Source: Candidatus Bathyarchaeota archaeon
Lineage (GTDB): Archaea > Thermoproteota > Bathyarchaeia > Bathyarchaeales > Bathycorpusculaceae
NCBI GenBank assembly: GCA_026014685.1
Contig: JAOZHW010000007.1
Location: 124,001-188,000 of the forward strand
Direction of reading: 5' to 3'
DNA: 64,000 nucleotides
Shown here: one piece after another, positions 33,900 to 42,290 of the stretch
How positions within the stretch are numbered: position 1 is the stretch's first letter
How the letters are laid out: the number at the start of each line of letters is the position of its first letter
Position numbers and translations under genes: made by a program
The notes under the pieces: generated by a model
Database searches by the model: none
Told to the model about the DNA's origin: nothing
Seen by the model: the letters and a program-made list of their open reading frames with translations, nothing else

Positions 33900-35240
33900 G
33901 TGAGCGCAGAAACCAAACCTATGAAGCGTTCCGTCATCACCTTATCTGCTGTAGCCTCAATTTTTGTGGTTGCCGCTGCGCTTTTCTTTTATCTTCAGGT
34001 TGTTTACCAAGCGGGATCGGATGCACGCAGTTTGGTTTGGCAGACTGCAATTCCTCATTTCGCAACAAGTTTAGCTGCAGGAGACGGGAAAGTATTTGTG
34101 GATAACAGTTACGCCGATGTTGCATGCTTTAGGGGGTCAGACGGAGTAAACTTGTGGAATACAAGTTTAAGCTACGCAAACTATGGGGGCGGACCGCAAG
34201 TCAAATTTTATGGAGGCAAAATTTTTGCTAGCCAAGAAGAAGGCATAGTTTACAGACTTAACATATACACAGGAGCAAAGGAAATGAGGTATCAGGCGCC
34301 TCCTGCGGACATTAATAATTACAAGAGAACCGCCAACTTTTTTGTTGCTGACGGTAAACTGTTTGCCTCTAACGCTGGCACCGCAGTTTTTGATGCCGCT
34401 TCGGGGATTCAATTATGGAAACACGCATACTACGAAACAAACGTCAGCCAAACTGCAAAGGAACTCTCGCCAAGCAGCTACGTTTACATGGTTGGCGGAG
34501 AAAGGTTAAATCCAAACACAGGAGAAACAATTTGGTTTTTTCCAAGTGCAACAAACTTGCAGCCCATAGTTTACCAAGATAAAGTAATTTTCTGGAATTA
34601 CGCCTCCAACTATAGTTACCCTCACGATGAGTATGCAGTCGTCTGTCTAAACGCAGAAAACGGCAAACAAATCTGGAGAGTCGACTTTGGCAAACCAGTT
34701 TTTCAGCCAGTAACCGCTGAAGGTATATTGATGTTTTGTGCGCAGGACGGCTATTTTTATGCGTTAAATTTAGTTGACGGCAGGATTAAGTGGAAAACAT
34801 ACGTAGACACAGGAGGCGTTATTACAAAACAGGCTGATTACTTGCAGCGTGAGGGTTTGTCTTCTTCTTTTGGGCATTTTTCTGTTGACCCCTTAGTTGA
34901 CGTGGTTAACCAAAAAGTGTACTGCACCTTATGGAGTAGCATTGAAGAAAATCGTAGCTTAATCAATCAAGGCGAAATCGTCTGCCTAAACACCAATAAC
35001 GGCTATACCCAATGGATTACACAGTTGAGCAACTCAACGATAACCAGCATTAAAGGCTCCGCGATGGCGTTAGTAAACAGTAAACTCTTCGTTTGTGGCA
35101 ACAACGCAGTTTACTGCTTCAGCGCAGATTCAGGGGCAACATTGTGGCACCGTGATTTCGAGCATTACGTGCTTAACCCAGTGGTTGCAGACGGAAAAGT
35201 CTACGTTGCAGCTGACCTCTACTTGTTAGCCTACAAATAA
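33900..35240 (+). CDS. Membrane-anchored PQQ-like beta-propeller protein, short form
   Basis: 446 residues with one N-terminal signal anchor (VITLSAVASIFVVAAALFFYLQVVY, about 12-36) and a single propeller made of repeats such as GSDGVNLWNTSL, AASGIQLWKHAYYE, AENGKQIWRVDFG and ADSGATLWHRDFE. Unlike the giant paralogues it has no Ig-like domains and no C-terminal helix, so the propeller hangs outside the cell from its N-terminus. The GTG start follows the DUF167 stop directly, making a topoisomerase IB-DUF167-propeller unit. Function is unknown; BamB-like scaffolding is a structural analogy only. Confidence 0.85.
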   Translation: MSAETKPMKRSVITLSAVASIFVVAAALFFYLQVVYQAGSDARSLVWQTAIPHFATSLAAGDGKVFVDNSYADVACFRGSDGVNLWNTSLSYANYGGGPQVKFYGGKIFASQEEGIVYRLNIYTGAKEMRYQAPPADINNYKRTANFFVADGKLFASNAGTAVFDAASGIQLWKHAYYETNVSQTAKELSPSSYVYMVGGERLNPNTGETIWFFPSATNLQPIVYQDKVIFWNYASNYSYPHDEYAVVCLNAENGKQIWRVDFGKPVFQPVTAEGILMFCAQDGYFYALNLVDGRIKWKTYVDTGGVITKQADYLQREGLSSSFGHFSVDPLVDVVNQKVYCTLWSSIEENRSLINQGEIVCLNTNNGYTQWITQLSNSTITSIKGSAMALVNSKLFVCGNNAVYCFSADSGATLWHRDFEHYVLNPVVADGKVYVAADLYLLAYK

Positions 35241-35315
35241 CTCGCTATCTTTTCGGTGTTAAATTTGGTAAAAACATAAAAGGCAATCAAGACAACCCTA
35301 ACACGTGATCTTACC

Positions 35316-35756
35316 ATGAAAGCTGATCCTAGAACACAAACCGAAGTCATCCAAGCCTTCAAAGGAATGTTTGAAGCCTACAAGAAAAAAGACCTCCAAG
35401 CAACGCTCGCATTTTGGGCTCCAGACCCCGACGTAGTAGTCATAGGAACAGGCTCAGACGAGAAAGGCTCAGGCTTAAAACACCTCACCGAAAGCCTGCA
35501 GAGGGATTTTGCTCAGGGCGATGTGCTGTCCATCAGCGTGAAGGATTTCACTGTTTCCGCTTCGGGGATGGTGGCGTGGTTCGCTGCGGATGTAACTTTC
35601 CATGTTAAAGTAGGGGAGAACGAGTTTGATTTCGGCACCCGCTTGACTGGAGTTATGGAGAAAGTGGGTGGCAGCTGGCTTTGGATGCAGATGCATATGT
35701 CTACGCCGTGCAGTAAACAGAAAAAGGGGCAGTCTTGGCCTAAACCTGCAAAATAG
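35316..35756 (+). CDS. NTF2-like (SnoaL/DUF4440) protein
   Basis: 146 residues with a cone-shaped NTF2-like fold: VIQAFKGMFEAYKKKDLQATLAFWAPDPDVVVIGTGSDEKGSGLKHLTESLQRDF, followed by strands VAWFAADVTFHVKV and RLTGVMEKVGGSWLWMQMHMSTP. This is the pattern of the SnoaL_3/DUF4440 group. Members include isomerases and ligand-binding proteins, so no reaction can be given. It is cytoplasmic. It probably has its own promoter; the gap from the propeller gene is 75 bp. Confidence 0.8.
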   Translation: MKADPRTQTEVIQAFKGMFEAYKKKDLQATLAFWAPDPDVVVIGTGSDEKGSGLKHLTESLQRDFAQGDVLSISVKDFTVSASGMVAWFAADVTFHVKVGENEFDFGTRLTGVMEKVGGSWLWMQMHMSTPCSKQKKGQSWPKPAK

Positions 35757-35948
35757 GAATATTACCTAAATCGAAATATGGCTTATATGCAAAAAATCCC
35801 TAGTTAGCTTGTTTAGTGTTGTTCCAAGATGGGAGGGACTGACACCCTTTCACCTTACCCCTTGTAAATTTTACAATTTTTCGAGTGGAAAATTAAAATA
35901 ATCGCTTTCATACACTGTTAAGGCTACAACGGTAGCAAGAGACAAAAA

Positions 35949-37535
35949 ATGAGCAACCTAGACGAGTCCCGAATTATTCCAAGAACCATGTCCACTCAGC
36001 ACCCAGACAACGCATCAAACCCCGAGTGGAACAAAGAAGAAGTAATCAACGGCAACGCAGAGGTACTGGAAGCCTACTACGCGTACAGCACACTCGGCTG
36101 CCAAGAAGTCATGTGGGACTCGGAAGGTAAAGACACCGATACCCGTGTTTCGCGTAAACTTCTCCAGAAATACTGGGATTTCTTTGCAGGCCACACCATA
36201 GGCGAAGACCTCTTCTTAACATACCGCATTCCCAACCCCAAAATTGAGGGTGCAGAAAAGAAAATCCTAGTTGAAACCCTGCAAAACATACCCGTCGCCT
36301 ACGATGTTGCCTCGCTGGTTTACAAACGCGAAGTCGCCCCCATCTTCGAAGTGATCTTGCCGTTCACTACTGACGGCAAAGAAATCATCATGCTTTTCAA
36401 CTACTACAAAAAAGCCATAGTCGGAGCAGAAGACGCCTCCATCTACGAATCCACAACCGTCAAAGACTGGATAGGTAACTTCAAACCCAAAACCATTAAA
36501 GTCATCCCCCTTGTGGAAGACTTCGACAGCATACTCCACGTAGACACCATAGTCGCACCGTACCTCAAGGCAGTGAAACCAAAAAAGCAGCGGGTTTTCA
36601 TCGCCCGCTCTGACCCCGCCCTAAACTACGGCTTAATCTGCGCCGTGTTGCTCTCAAAAATAGCGCTCAGCAAACTCAAAGCACTCGAAAAGCAGCATGA
36701 CACATCTATCCACCCCATATTGGGCGTTGGCTCTAAACCTTTCCGCGGGCACCTCTCACCCGACAACATCGACAACTTCCTCCAAGAATACAAAGGCCTC
36801 TCCACCGTCACCATACAATCCGCCTTCCGCTACGACTACCCAACCGAACAAGTCAAGGAAGGCATCCAAACTCTCAACCAGCGGCTCCCCAACGGCACCC
36901 CACAGTTCATAGACGAAAAAGAGCAACAAACCCTGCTGGGAATACTCTCAAAGTGCCGTTTAGAATACGAGCGCCAGATTGAAACAATCGCGCCCTTCAT
37001 CAACAGTGTAGCTGCCTATGTGCCGCCGCGCAGAGCCAGAAAACTCCACATCGGACTCTTTGGTTACAGCCGTTGCGTCGCAGGCATCTGCTTACCACGG
37101 GCTATCTCATTCGCAACTGCCCTCTACAGCATCGGGTTGCCGCCGGAATTCATAGGCTTAAAAGCGCTCAACCAACTTAGCGAAGAAGAATGGAAAGCAC
37201 TAAACAGACATTACCTAAAGTTGCACTACGATCTCAAAGTGGTCGGCGAATACGTCTCTTACGGAAACATCAATATGCTGCTTGAAATGTCGCATGCAAC
37301 CGCTAAAAGGGCAGGGATGAGTGAAGAGAAACTCAAAGACTCCCTTACCACAGTGCTAGGAGACCTCGACGTCGCCGAGGAAAAACTGGGCTTGAAACTG
37401 GGGCCACACGGCATGGCGCAACGTAAACACGAAAACTTCACTAACAACTTCCTACTGTCTTATCTCCAAAAGCAGGAAGCAGAAGCAAAAACGGCGCTTA
37501 CAGAGTCGGCAAAAATAAGGAAATGCCTCGGCTAA
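35949..37535 (+). CDS. ppcA: Phosphoenolpyruvate carboxylase, archaeal type
   Basis: 528 residues, the short archaeal PEP carboxylase, which makes oxaloacetate from PEP and bicarbonate. N-terminal IPRTMSTQHPDNASNPEW is the family hallmark; further motifs are MWDSEGKDTDTRVSRKLL, FIARSDPALNYGL and RFGL-like LHIGLFGYSR near 355-365. The ATG is preceded by AAGAGAC. The oxaloacetate can enter aspartate, and hence the aspartate-semialdehyde-consuming genes that follow; the metabolic link is inferred. Confidence 0.95.
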   Translation: MSNLDESRIIPRTMSTQHPDNASNPEWNKEEVINGNAEVLEAYYAYSTLGCQEVMWDSEGKDTDTRVSRKLLQKYWDFFAGHTIGEDLFLTYRIPNPKIEGAEKKILVETLQNIPVAYDVASLVYKREVAPIFEVILPFTTDGKEIIMLFNYYKKAIVGAEDASIYESTTVKDWIGNFKPKTIKVIPLVEDFDSILHVDTIVAPYLKAVKPKKQRVFIARSDPALNYGLICAVLLSKIALSKLKALEKQHDTSIHPILGVGSKPFRGHLSPDNIDNFLQEYKGLSTVTIQSAFRYDYPTEQVKEGIQTLNQRLPNGTPQFIDEKEQQTLLGILSKCRLEYERQIETIAPFINSVAAYVPPRRARKLHIGLFGYSRCVAGICLPRAISFATALYSIGLPPEFIGLKALNQLSEEEWKALNRHYLKLHYDLKVVGEYVSYGNINMLLEMSHATAKRAGMSEEKLKDSLTTVLGDLDVAEEKLGLKLGPHGMAQRKHENFTNNFLLSYLQKQEAEAKTALTESAKIRKCLG

Positions 37536-37716
37536 CCGCACCAAAGGCACTTTTCCCCGTTTTTGTTTTTTTACATTACTTAAAAATTCAGTTTGTACGC
37601 TTCTTTGGGTCGGTTTATTTCGTGTCTTACATGAGTAAAGAAGTATACCTTAGAGTTTTTGCGTAAGTATTATATCCCCGCTCCGCCTTTCGATTGCCAT
37701 CAAGGGTAAGGCATCT

Positions 37717-39225
37717 TTGTCCAACCAAGCTAAAACACGAACCGTAGAAGAAATCAACCAAAAAATCCGCAAGGGCGACGCCCAAGTCTTAACCGCTGAA
37801 GAAATGAAGAAACTTGTGGAGAGCAGCGGGGTCGAAGTTGCCTTCAAGGAAGTTGATGTGGTTACAACGGGCACTTTTGGTGCTATGTGTTCTTCGGGCG
37901 CGGTTATCAATCTCGGTCATTCTGATCCCCCTATCAAAATCGACCACGCATGGATTAATGACGTGGAAGTATGCCACCCCGGTGCTGCGGTTGACATTTT
38001 CATTGGCGCTACTAACATGTCGGAGAAACAGCCTTTTGAGTACGGCGGCGGACACGTAATCAGTGACTTAGTCGCAGGTAAAGAAGTTGAATTCCGCGCC
38101 ACCGCGTATGGCACCGACTGCTACCCCCGCACCCAAGTAAAAACCACCTTAACCAAAGACGACCTCAACCAGTTTTGCTTGCTGAACTTTCGCAACGGCT
38201 ACCAACGCTACAACTGTGCGGTAAACAGCAGCGACGAAACCATCTACACCTACATGAGCAAACTTTTGCCACGGTTTCGTAACGCCACCTTCTCAGGTGC
38301 TGGTGAACTCAACCCCCTTATGAACGACCCCGATTACGAGACGATGGGTTTGGGCACTCGAATATTTCTCGGAGGGGGACAGGGTTACATAATCGGCGAA
38401 GGTACACAGCACAGCCCCAAAAACCAAAACGGCACCCTCATGGTTAAAGGCGACGCTAAACAGATGACGCCTGAGTTCCTGCAAGGCGCTGCCTTCACAA
38501 AATACGGCACATCGCTGTATGTTGGGTTAGGTGTTCCAATCCCAATCCTTAACATCGGCTTAGCTAAGAAAACTGCTATCCGTGACAGCGAAATCTTAAC
38601 CGACATCGTCGACTATAGTGTGCCGAGGCGTGACCGACCCAAGTTGGGGCAAGTTAGCTACAAAGAACTCAAATCAGGCAGTATAATCATCAACGGCAAA
38701 AAAGTCCGCGTCAGCTCCCTTTCCAGCTTGAAGATGGCTAAGAAGGTAGCCCAGACTTTGAAGTCATGGATTGAAGAGGGCACATTCACATTAACTTCTC
38801 CTGTTGAGCGGTTATCAACCACCTCAGTTTTCAGGCCGATGCGCCAAACCGAAGAAATCCCCTTCGTCGTCAGCGTCATGCACCCCGCAGTCACCTGCAC
38901 TGAAGACGAAGAAATCCGAGCCATAGCTGAACGTATTGTTACAAAATCCGTAAACCACATCGTTGTCGTAGACGCTACAGGTAAACTTCGCGGCATAGTT
39001 ACCTCATGGGACATAACGCGTGCGATGGCGGAGGGCAAAAAAGCCTTAGCTGACATCGAGTCGCGCAACGTTATAACCGCCAAACCCGACGAACCGCTTG
39101 AGATTGCCTCTAAACGTATGGCGCAACATAACATCTCCGCGTTACCAGTCATTGATATCGAGCGGAAAGTGCTGGGCATCATAACCACCGAAGATGTAGC
39201 TAAACTTTTAGGGAGACGATACTAA
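37717..39225 (+). CDS. Homocysteine biosynthesis protein (COG1900/DUF39) with CBS pair
   Basis: 502 residues. The N-terminal DUF39/HcyBio domain (about 15-365) contains FGAMCSSGAVINLGHSDPPIK, CHPGAAVDIFIGATN, GTDCYPRT and GEGTQHSPKNQNGTL. Its conserved cysteines are needed in the homologous Methanosarcina acetivorans protein (MA1821), which turns aspartate semialdehyde and sulfide into homocysteine. Two CBS modules (about 385-500; MHPAVTCTEDEEIRAIAERIV..., NVITAKPDEPLEIASKRM...) may sense adenosyl compounds. The start is TTG with AAGGGTAAGG upstream; no ATG fits. The ferredoxin partner starts at the next base. Confidence 0.92.
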   Translation: MSNQAKTRTVEEINQKIRKGDAQVLTAEEMKKLVESSGVEVAFKEVDVVTTGTFGAMCSSGAVINLGHSDPPIKIDHAWINDVEVCHPGAAVDIFIGATNMSEKQPFEYGGGHVISDLVAGKEVEFRATAYGTDCYPRTQVKTTLTKDDLNQFCLLNFRNGYQRYNCAVNSSDETIYTYMSKLLPRFRNATFSGAGELNPLMNDPDYETMGLGTRIFLGGGQGYIIGEGTQHSPKNQNGTLMVKGDAKQMTPEFLQGAAFTKYGTSLYVGLGVPIPILNIGLAKKTAIRDSEILTDIVDYSVPRRDRPKLGQVSYKELKSGSIIINGKKVRVSSLSSLKMAKKVAQTLKSWIEEGTFTLTSPVERLSTTSVFRPMRQTEEIPFVVSVMHPAVTCTEDEEIRAIAERIVTKSVNHIVVVDATGKLRGIVTSWDITRAMAEGKKALADIESRNVITAKPDEPLEIASKRMAQHNISALPVIDIERKVLGIITTEDVAKLLGRRY

Positions 39226-39660
39226 ATGGGCAGAATACTAATCAGATTCAACGAAGAACAAGTCTCTGAGCCAATCGCGTCACAAGTCATCATCGAATAC
39301 AAAGTGCCCATGGCTATCCTGTCAGCGCACATAAACTCCAAAGGGGGAGAAATCCTCGTCGAAATCCCCGACGACGCGGAAGACACAATCGTCGAAGCCC
39401 TACGCAAAAGAGGCGTCACCGTAAGTGTCCCCAAATCCATCGAAGTGGACAGCGAGAAATGTTTCAGTTGTGGTAGCTGTGTCGCCCTTTGCCCTGTAGA
39501 AGCCATCAGGTTAACCTCTGACTCCTCGGTCGAGTTTGACAAAGAGAAATGCTTAGGCAGCACCTGCAGCATCTGCGTGGACGCCTGCCCTGCTCGAGCT
39601 ATAAAAGCGGTTAAACCTAACGGTAACGGCTCCCAAAATAGCAGGGAAAAGAAAAGTTGA
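39226..39660 (+). CDS. NIL-domain ferredoxin, homocysteine biosynthesis partner
   Basis: 144 residues: a NIL domain (about 1-75; MGRILIRFNEEQVSEPIASQVIIEYKVPMAILSAHIN) followed by a two-cluster ferredoxin (CFSCGSCVALCPVEAIRL and CLGSTCSICVDACPARAI). It matches the MA1822-type protein that works with COG1900 proteins, supplying electrons for persulfide reduction. It starts directly after the COG1900 stop and overlaps the next gene by 4 bp. Confidence 0.92.
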   Translation: MGRILIRFNEEQVSEPIASQVIIEYKVPMAILSAHINSKGGEILVEIPDDAEDTIVEALRKRGVTVSVPKSIEVDSEKCFSCGSCVALCPVEAIRLTSDSSVEFDKEKCLGSTCSICVDACPARAIKAVKPNGNGSQNSREKKS

Positions 39661-40367
39661 CAGGCATACTCATAAAAGAAAACTTTACCCTAAAAGAATC
39701 CCAATGCACCATAATTTCTGACCGCCCAAAAGCCATAGAAGCCGCCAAAGAATCCATCCGCAACAGCCGACAAGAACTCGAACTCTACGTTCGAGCAAAC
39801 CCCAAATTTCTACACACATTAACCCCTGTCCCTGTGCCAGAGAAGCCGCTGGTTGCCAAAATGATGGCTCAAGCTGCACAGAAAGCCGACGTTGGACCCA
39901 TGGCAGCCGTCGCGGGAGCCATCGCAGACTTAGCTGTAGAAGCCATGAAGCAGGCAGGTTGCACAGTAGCGGTGGTGGAGAACGGTGGAGAAATCATGGC
40001 AGACTCCAACCAACCCGTGGATGTGGCGGTAGCAGCAGGCGATGAGCCGCTTTCTAAACGTTTTGGTTTTAGATTAACCGAGTTCCCCATAGCTGTCGCG
40101 ACGAGTTCGGGGCGTTTTAGTCACGCGTTTAGTTTTGGGGACGCTGAGGCTGCGACGGTTTTCTGCAAAAACGCCGCCTTAGCTGACGCGACGGCAACTT
40201 CGGTAGGTAATGTGGTGAAAGGGGAAGATGTTGAGGGGGCAATCAAAGCAGGCATCTGCAAAGGGCTATCTATTGAGGGTGTTGAAGGCGTCTTTATCCT
40301 TTACAAGGGGCAAGTGGGTACAGCTGGCAAGATACCTCAAATGATCAAAGTCAAGCCTTCACCCTGA
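39657..40367 (+). CDS. UPF0280 (COG2122) ApbE-like protein
   Basis: 236 residues of the UPF0280/COG2122 family, related to ApbE: ...MMAQAAQKADVGPMAAVAGAIADLAVEAMKQAGCTVAVVENGGEIMA and FGDAEAATVFCKNAALADATATSVGNVVKG. In methanogens this family has been linked to homocysteine formation at low sulfide, alongside COG1900. The TTG start overlaps the ferredoxin stop (TTGA). The three genes thus form one sulfur-assimilation unit. The precise reaction is unknown. Confidence 0.9.
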   Translation: MTGILIKENFTLKESQCTIISDRPKAIEAAKESIRNSRQELELYVRANPKFLHTLTPVPVPEKPLVAKMMAQAAQKADVGPMAAVAGAIADLAVEAMKQAGCTVAVVENGGEIMADSNQPVDVAVAAGDEPLSKRFGFRLTEFPIAVATSSGRFSHAFSFGDAEAATVFCKNAALADATATSVGNVVKGEDVEGAIKAGICKGLSIEGVEGVFILYKGQVGTAGKIPQMIKVKPSP

Positions 40368-40436
40368 TTGTGTGTAAGTTCTGAGACGCCTCAAGTGCTA
40401 ATCTTGAGTGGCTACACTATTTCGGTTTGGCTTGAC

Positions 40437-42092
40437 ATGACTCAGGAAACCGATGCTGCAGTAACAATTAGCGAAGCTTCAGCGCCGCCAAAACCCACTG
40501 GCAAGAAGCAAATCAGCATCGAAGAAATCGTCGCTACCTTCCAAACCGTAGCCGAAGACATAGCCCAAATCGGTCAACTAAACTCTGAGGAAAACGCCGT
40601 AGTAACCCAGTTTTTGACTTCGCTAAAAACACACATGGAACCCCTCACACCTGCAATTCCTGTTTCTACCGTTATTATCCCAATCGAGTATGGTTTACCT
40701 GAACAGGCCCACATAGAAGTAAACGGTCGCCTACGGTTGACTTATGATGATGGCAGCCAAAAAATTGTAGATTTAAGTGAGCCTAAAAACCGCGATTTTA
40801 TGATGGCCGTCATCGACGATGTCATGCCCAAATTGGAGGCTTTAGCCCGAGAGTTCGAGGAACGCCTGCTACGCAAAGACATACCTGTCGAGGAACCGCC
40901 TGTTGAGATTCCAGCGCCACAACCTCCAGCACCCATCATCCCTGAACCTTTGCCGCCTCCAGTAGTCGCGGTTGAACCCGCCGTAACCTTGCCAGAGCCT
41001 GAACCCGCACCAGTTGAAGCCACCCCTGAACCTCAACTGCCACCCGTAGAAGTCATCGACCCCACAATAGAGCGAAACGCCAAGATCGATGCAATTACCA
41101 CTGAAACTCTGGATTTTCTGGGCATGCTTGGCGGGGAAGTGTTTGAACAGGAGCCCGTCAGCAAATACTTCGACGACTGGATGGTGAACCTTCGCCAAAT
41201 CATCCTTTCATTTGAATCTAACGAAGTAATCGGTCCAGACGAGGAGTTCGCTGCTCAGTACAACCAGATTTTCAGTAAAATCCAAGAAGAACTAGATAAC
41301 AGAATAGCTAACGAAGCAGAAATAGCGGTCTCCTACAGAACCCTTGTTGAAAACCGCTACTTACTCAACAAAATCGATGAAGAACATGCTGCACAAACCA
41401 AACAGTTCGTTGAGAAAGGTGCGAGCACCATCGAAACCCTGATGCGCAGCATGGCCAACATCGAAAAAGAGTTAGCTGAAGCGCAAGCAGTCAAAGTCAG
41501 CTACCTACACCCACTGCAGAAGATGGCTAAAGACCAAAAAGTGTCTGAACTTACCCAGAGACTAAACTCCATCAAAAAACGCTTAGCAATGGCAGTAGGC
41601 ACATCCTCAACTGACAGCGGAAAATCAGGAGACATCGATGCTCAATTTGAGGCGCAGATCAAGATGCTTGAGGAGAAACGTAAAATCGCCATGGAACTCC
41701 TCAACAAAAACGTGGACGACTTGGTTAATGAAATCGCCAAGTTAAAGATGATTAAAACCAGTAACCCCATCAAGAGGGTCTCCATCCAGCAGCAAGTGTT
41801 CGAAACAGAAGAAAAACTGTACGCAGCAAAGAAGCGTCTTGAGTTAGCGGAGAAGAACTCCTCAGCTGAGATGGAGCAGCTACGCGCAGAATACGAGAAG
41901 AAGAAGCAAGCTGCGTTAGGTAAAGTGCAGACATTAGAGAAAGACATAGCTAAAAAAGCAGTTGATAACTCAGCAGGAGTCAGAAAAGAAGCTGCTAACG
42001 CTTTGGCCGAAGCTGTTAAAGCGCTTGCAGAGAAAAAGAAGGCTGCACCAGCCTCGCCAGCGGCTGAGGAGGCTGAACAAGTTAAGCAGTAA
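40437..42092 (+). CDS. Coiled-coil protein with a long proline-rich segment
   Basis: 551 residues from ATG 40437 (an in-frame TTG directly after the previous stop, 40368, would add 23 residues). A small N-terminal region is followed by a Pro/Glu/Val-rich stretch at about 140-200 (EPPVEIPAPQPPAPIIPEP and similar). A largely helical half (about 205-540) has strong coiled coils, such as AQFEAQIKMLEEKRKIAMELLNKNVDDLV and LEKDIAKKAVDN. There is no signal peptide or membrane helix. No family is recognised. Long proline runs would need aIF5A for translation. It separates the sulfur genes from the aromatic operon, whose promoter begins right after its stop. Confidence 0.75.
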   Translation: MTQETDAAVTISEASAPPKPTGKKQISIEEIVATFQTVAEDIAQIGQLNSEENAVVTQFLTSLKTHMEPLTPAIPVSTVIIPIEYGLPEQAHIEVNGRLRLTYDDGSQKIVDLSEPKNRDFMMAVIDDVMPKLEALAREFEERLLRKDIPVEEPPVEIPAPQPPAPIIPEPLPPPVVAVEPAVTLPEPEPAPVEATPEPQLPPVEVIDPTIERNAKIDAITTETLDFLGMLGGEVFEQEPVSKYFDDWMVNLRQIILSFESNEVIGPDEEFAAQYNQIFSKIQEELDNRIANEAEIAVSYRTLVENRYLLNKIDEEHAAQTKQFVEKGASTIETLMRSMANIEKELAEAQAVKVSYLHPLQKMAKDQKVSELTQRLNSIKKRLAMAVGTSSTDSGKSGDIDAQFEAQIKMLEEKRKIAMELLNKNVDDLVNEIAKLKMIKTSNPIKRVSIQQQVFETEEKLYAAKKRLELAEKNSSAEMEQLRAEYEKKKQAALGKVQTLEKDIAKKAVDNSAGVRKEAANALAEAVKALAEKKKAAPASPAAEEAEQVKQ

Positions 42093-42101
42093 TCCGAAAC
42101 G

Positions 42102-42115
42102 CTTATATTTTAAAG
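42102..42115 (+). promoter_or_regulatory. TATA box of the aromatic amino acid operon
   Basis: CTTATATTTTAAAG lies 10 bp after the stop of the coiled-coil gene. Transcription would start about 25 bp downstream, near 42130-42137, only some 10 nt before the leader ORF start at 42145. The placement means the leader ORF would be at the very 5' end of the operon mRNA. Confidence 0.65.
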
Positions 42116-42144
42116 TCGGTGACTGTTTGGACAGGTTCGAAGCA

Positions 42145-42231
42145 ATGACCAACACACAACGCAGAAACGTTAATGCATGGCAACGCGACAGCTTCGACTA
42201 TGGCTTTTATTATTTCGGTTATTTTCCTTAA
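42145..42231 (+). CDS. Aromatic-residue leader peptide (candidate attenuator)
   Basis: A 28-codon ORF (ATG 42145, TAA 42229-42231) between the TATA box and aspartokinase. Residues 6-15 read RRNVNAWQRD and residues 17-27 read FDYGFYYFGYF, so 8 of 11 residues are Phe (4) or Tyr (4), with one Trp at residue 12. The operon it precedes makes chorismate, the precursor of all three, and ends with tyrosine-branch enzymes. It is followed with no gap by a 9-bp inverted repeat. No strong Shine-Dalgarno precedes it, consistent with a near-leaderless mRNA. It is too short to be a functional protein; a ribosome-sensing role is the natural reading but is an inference. Confidence 0.75.
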   Translation: MTNTQRRNVNAWQRDSFDYGFYYFGYFP

Positions 42232-42269
42232 GCCCAGAACTGAAAAATTTTTGTAAAGCGGTTCTGGGC
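42232..42269 (+). promoter_or_regulatory. Perfect 9-bp hairpin between leader ORF and aspartokinase
   Basis: GCCCAGAAC (42232-42240) and GTTCTGGGC (42261-42269) are exact complements. The 20-nt loop contains a T5 run (42248-42252), able to act as an archaeal terminator. The 5' arm begins at the base after the leader stop codon; the 3' arm ends 8 nt before a GGGTG Shine-Dalgarno (42277-42281). A ribosome at the leader stop would cover the 5' arm, whereas one stalled at the aromatic codons would leave it free. It could thus control termination or translation. Confidence 0.7.
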
Positions 42270-42290
42270 AGGGTATGGGTGTAATACGTT

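Noticed and set aside
37632-37667. 11-codon ORF before the homocysteine gene as a leader peptide
   Set aside because: MSKEVYLRVFA contains no Met or Cys run, no hairpin follows it and it lacks the motif of the other two short ORFs.
40869-41198. Gly/Trp/Phe-rich ORF antisense to the proline-rich segment
   Set aside because: It is the mirror of the Pro/Glu codons of the coiled-coil gene and has no start region.
42145-42231. Reading the leader ORF as the end of a longer gene open from 41962
   Set aside because: The upstream part of that frame lies inside the coiled-coil gene and is Arg/Lys/Leu-rich shadow sequence; the TATA box between them makes 42145 the natural start.
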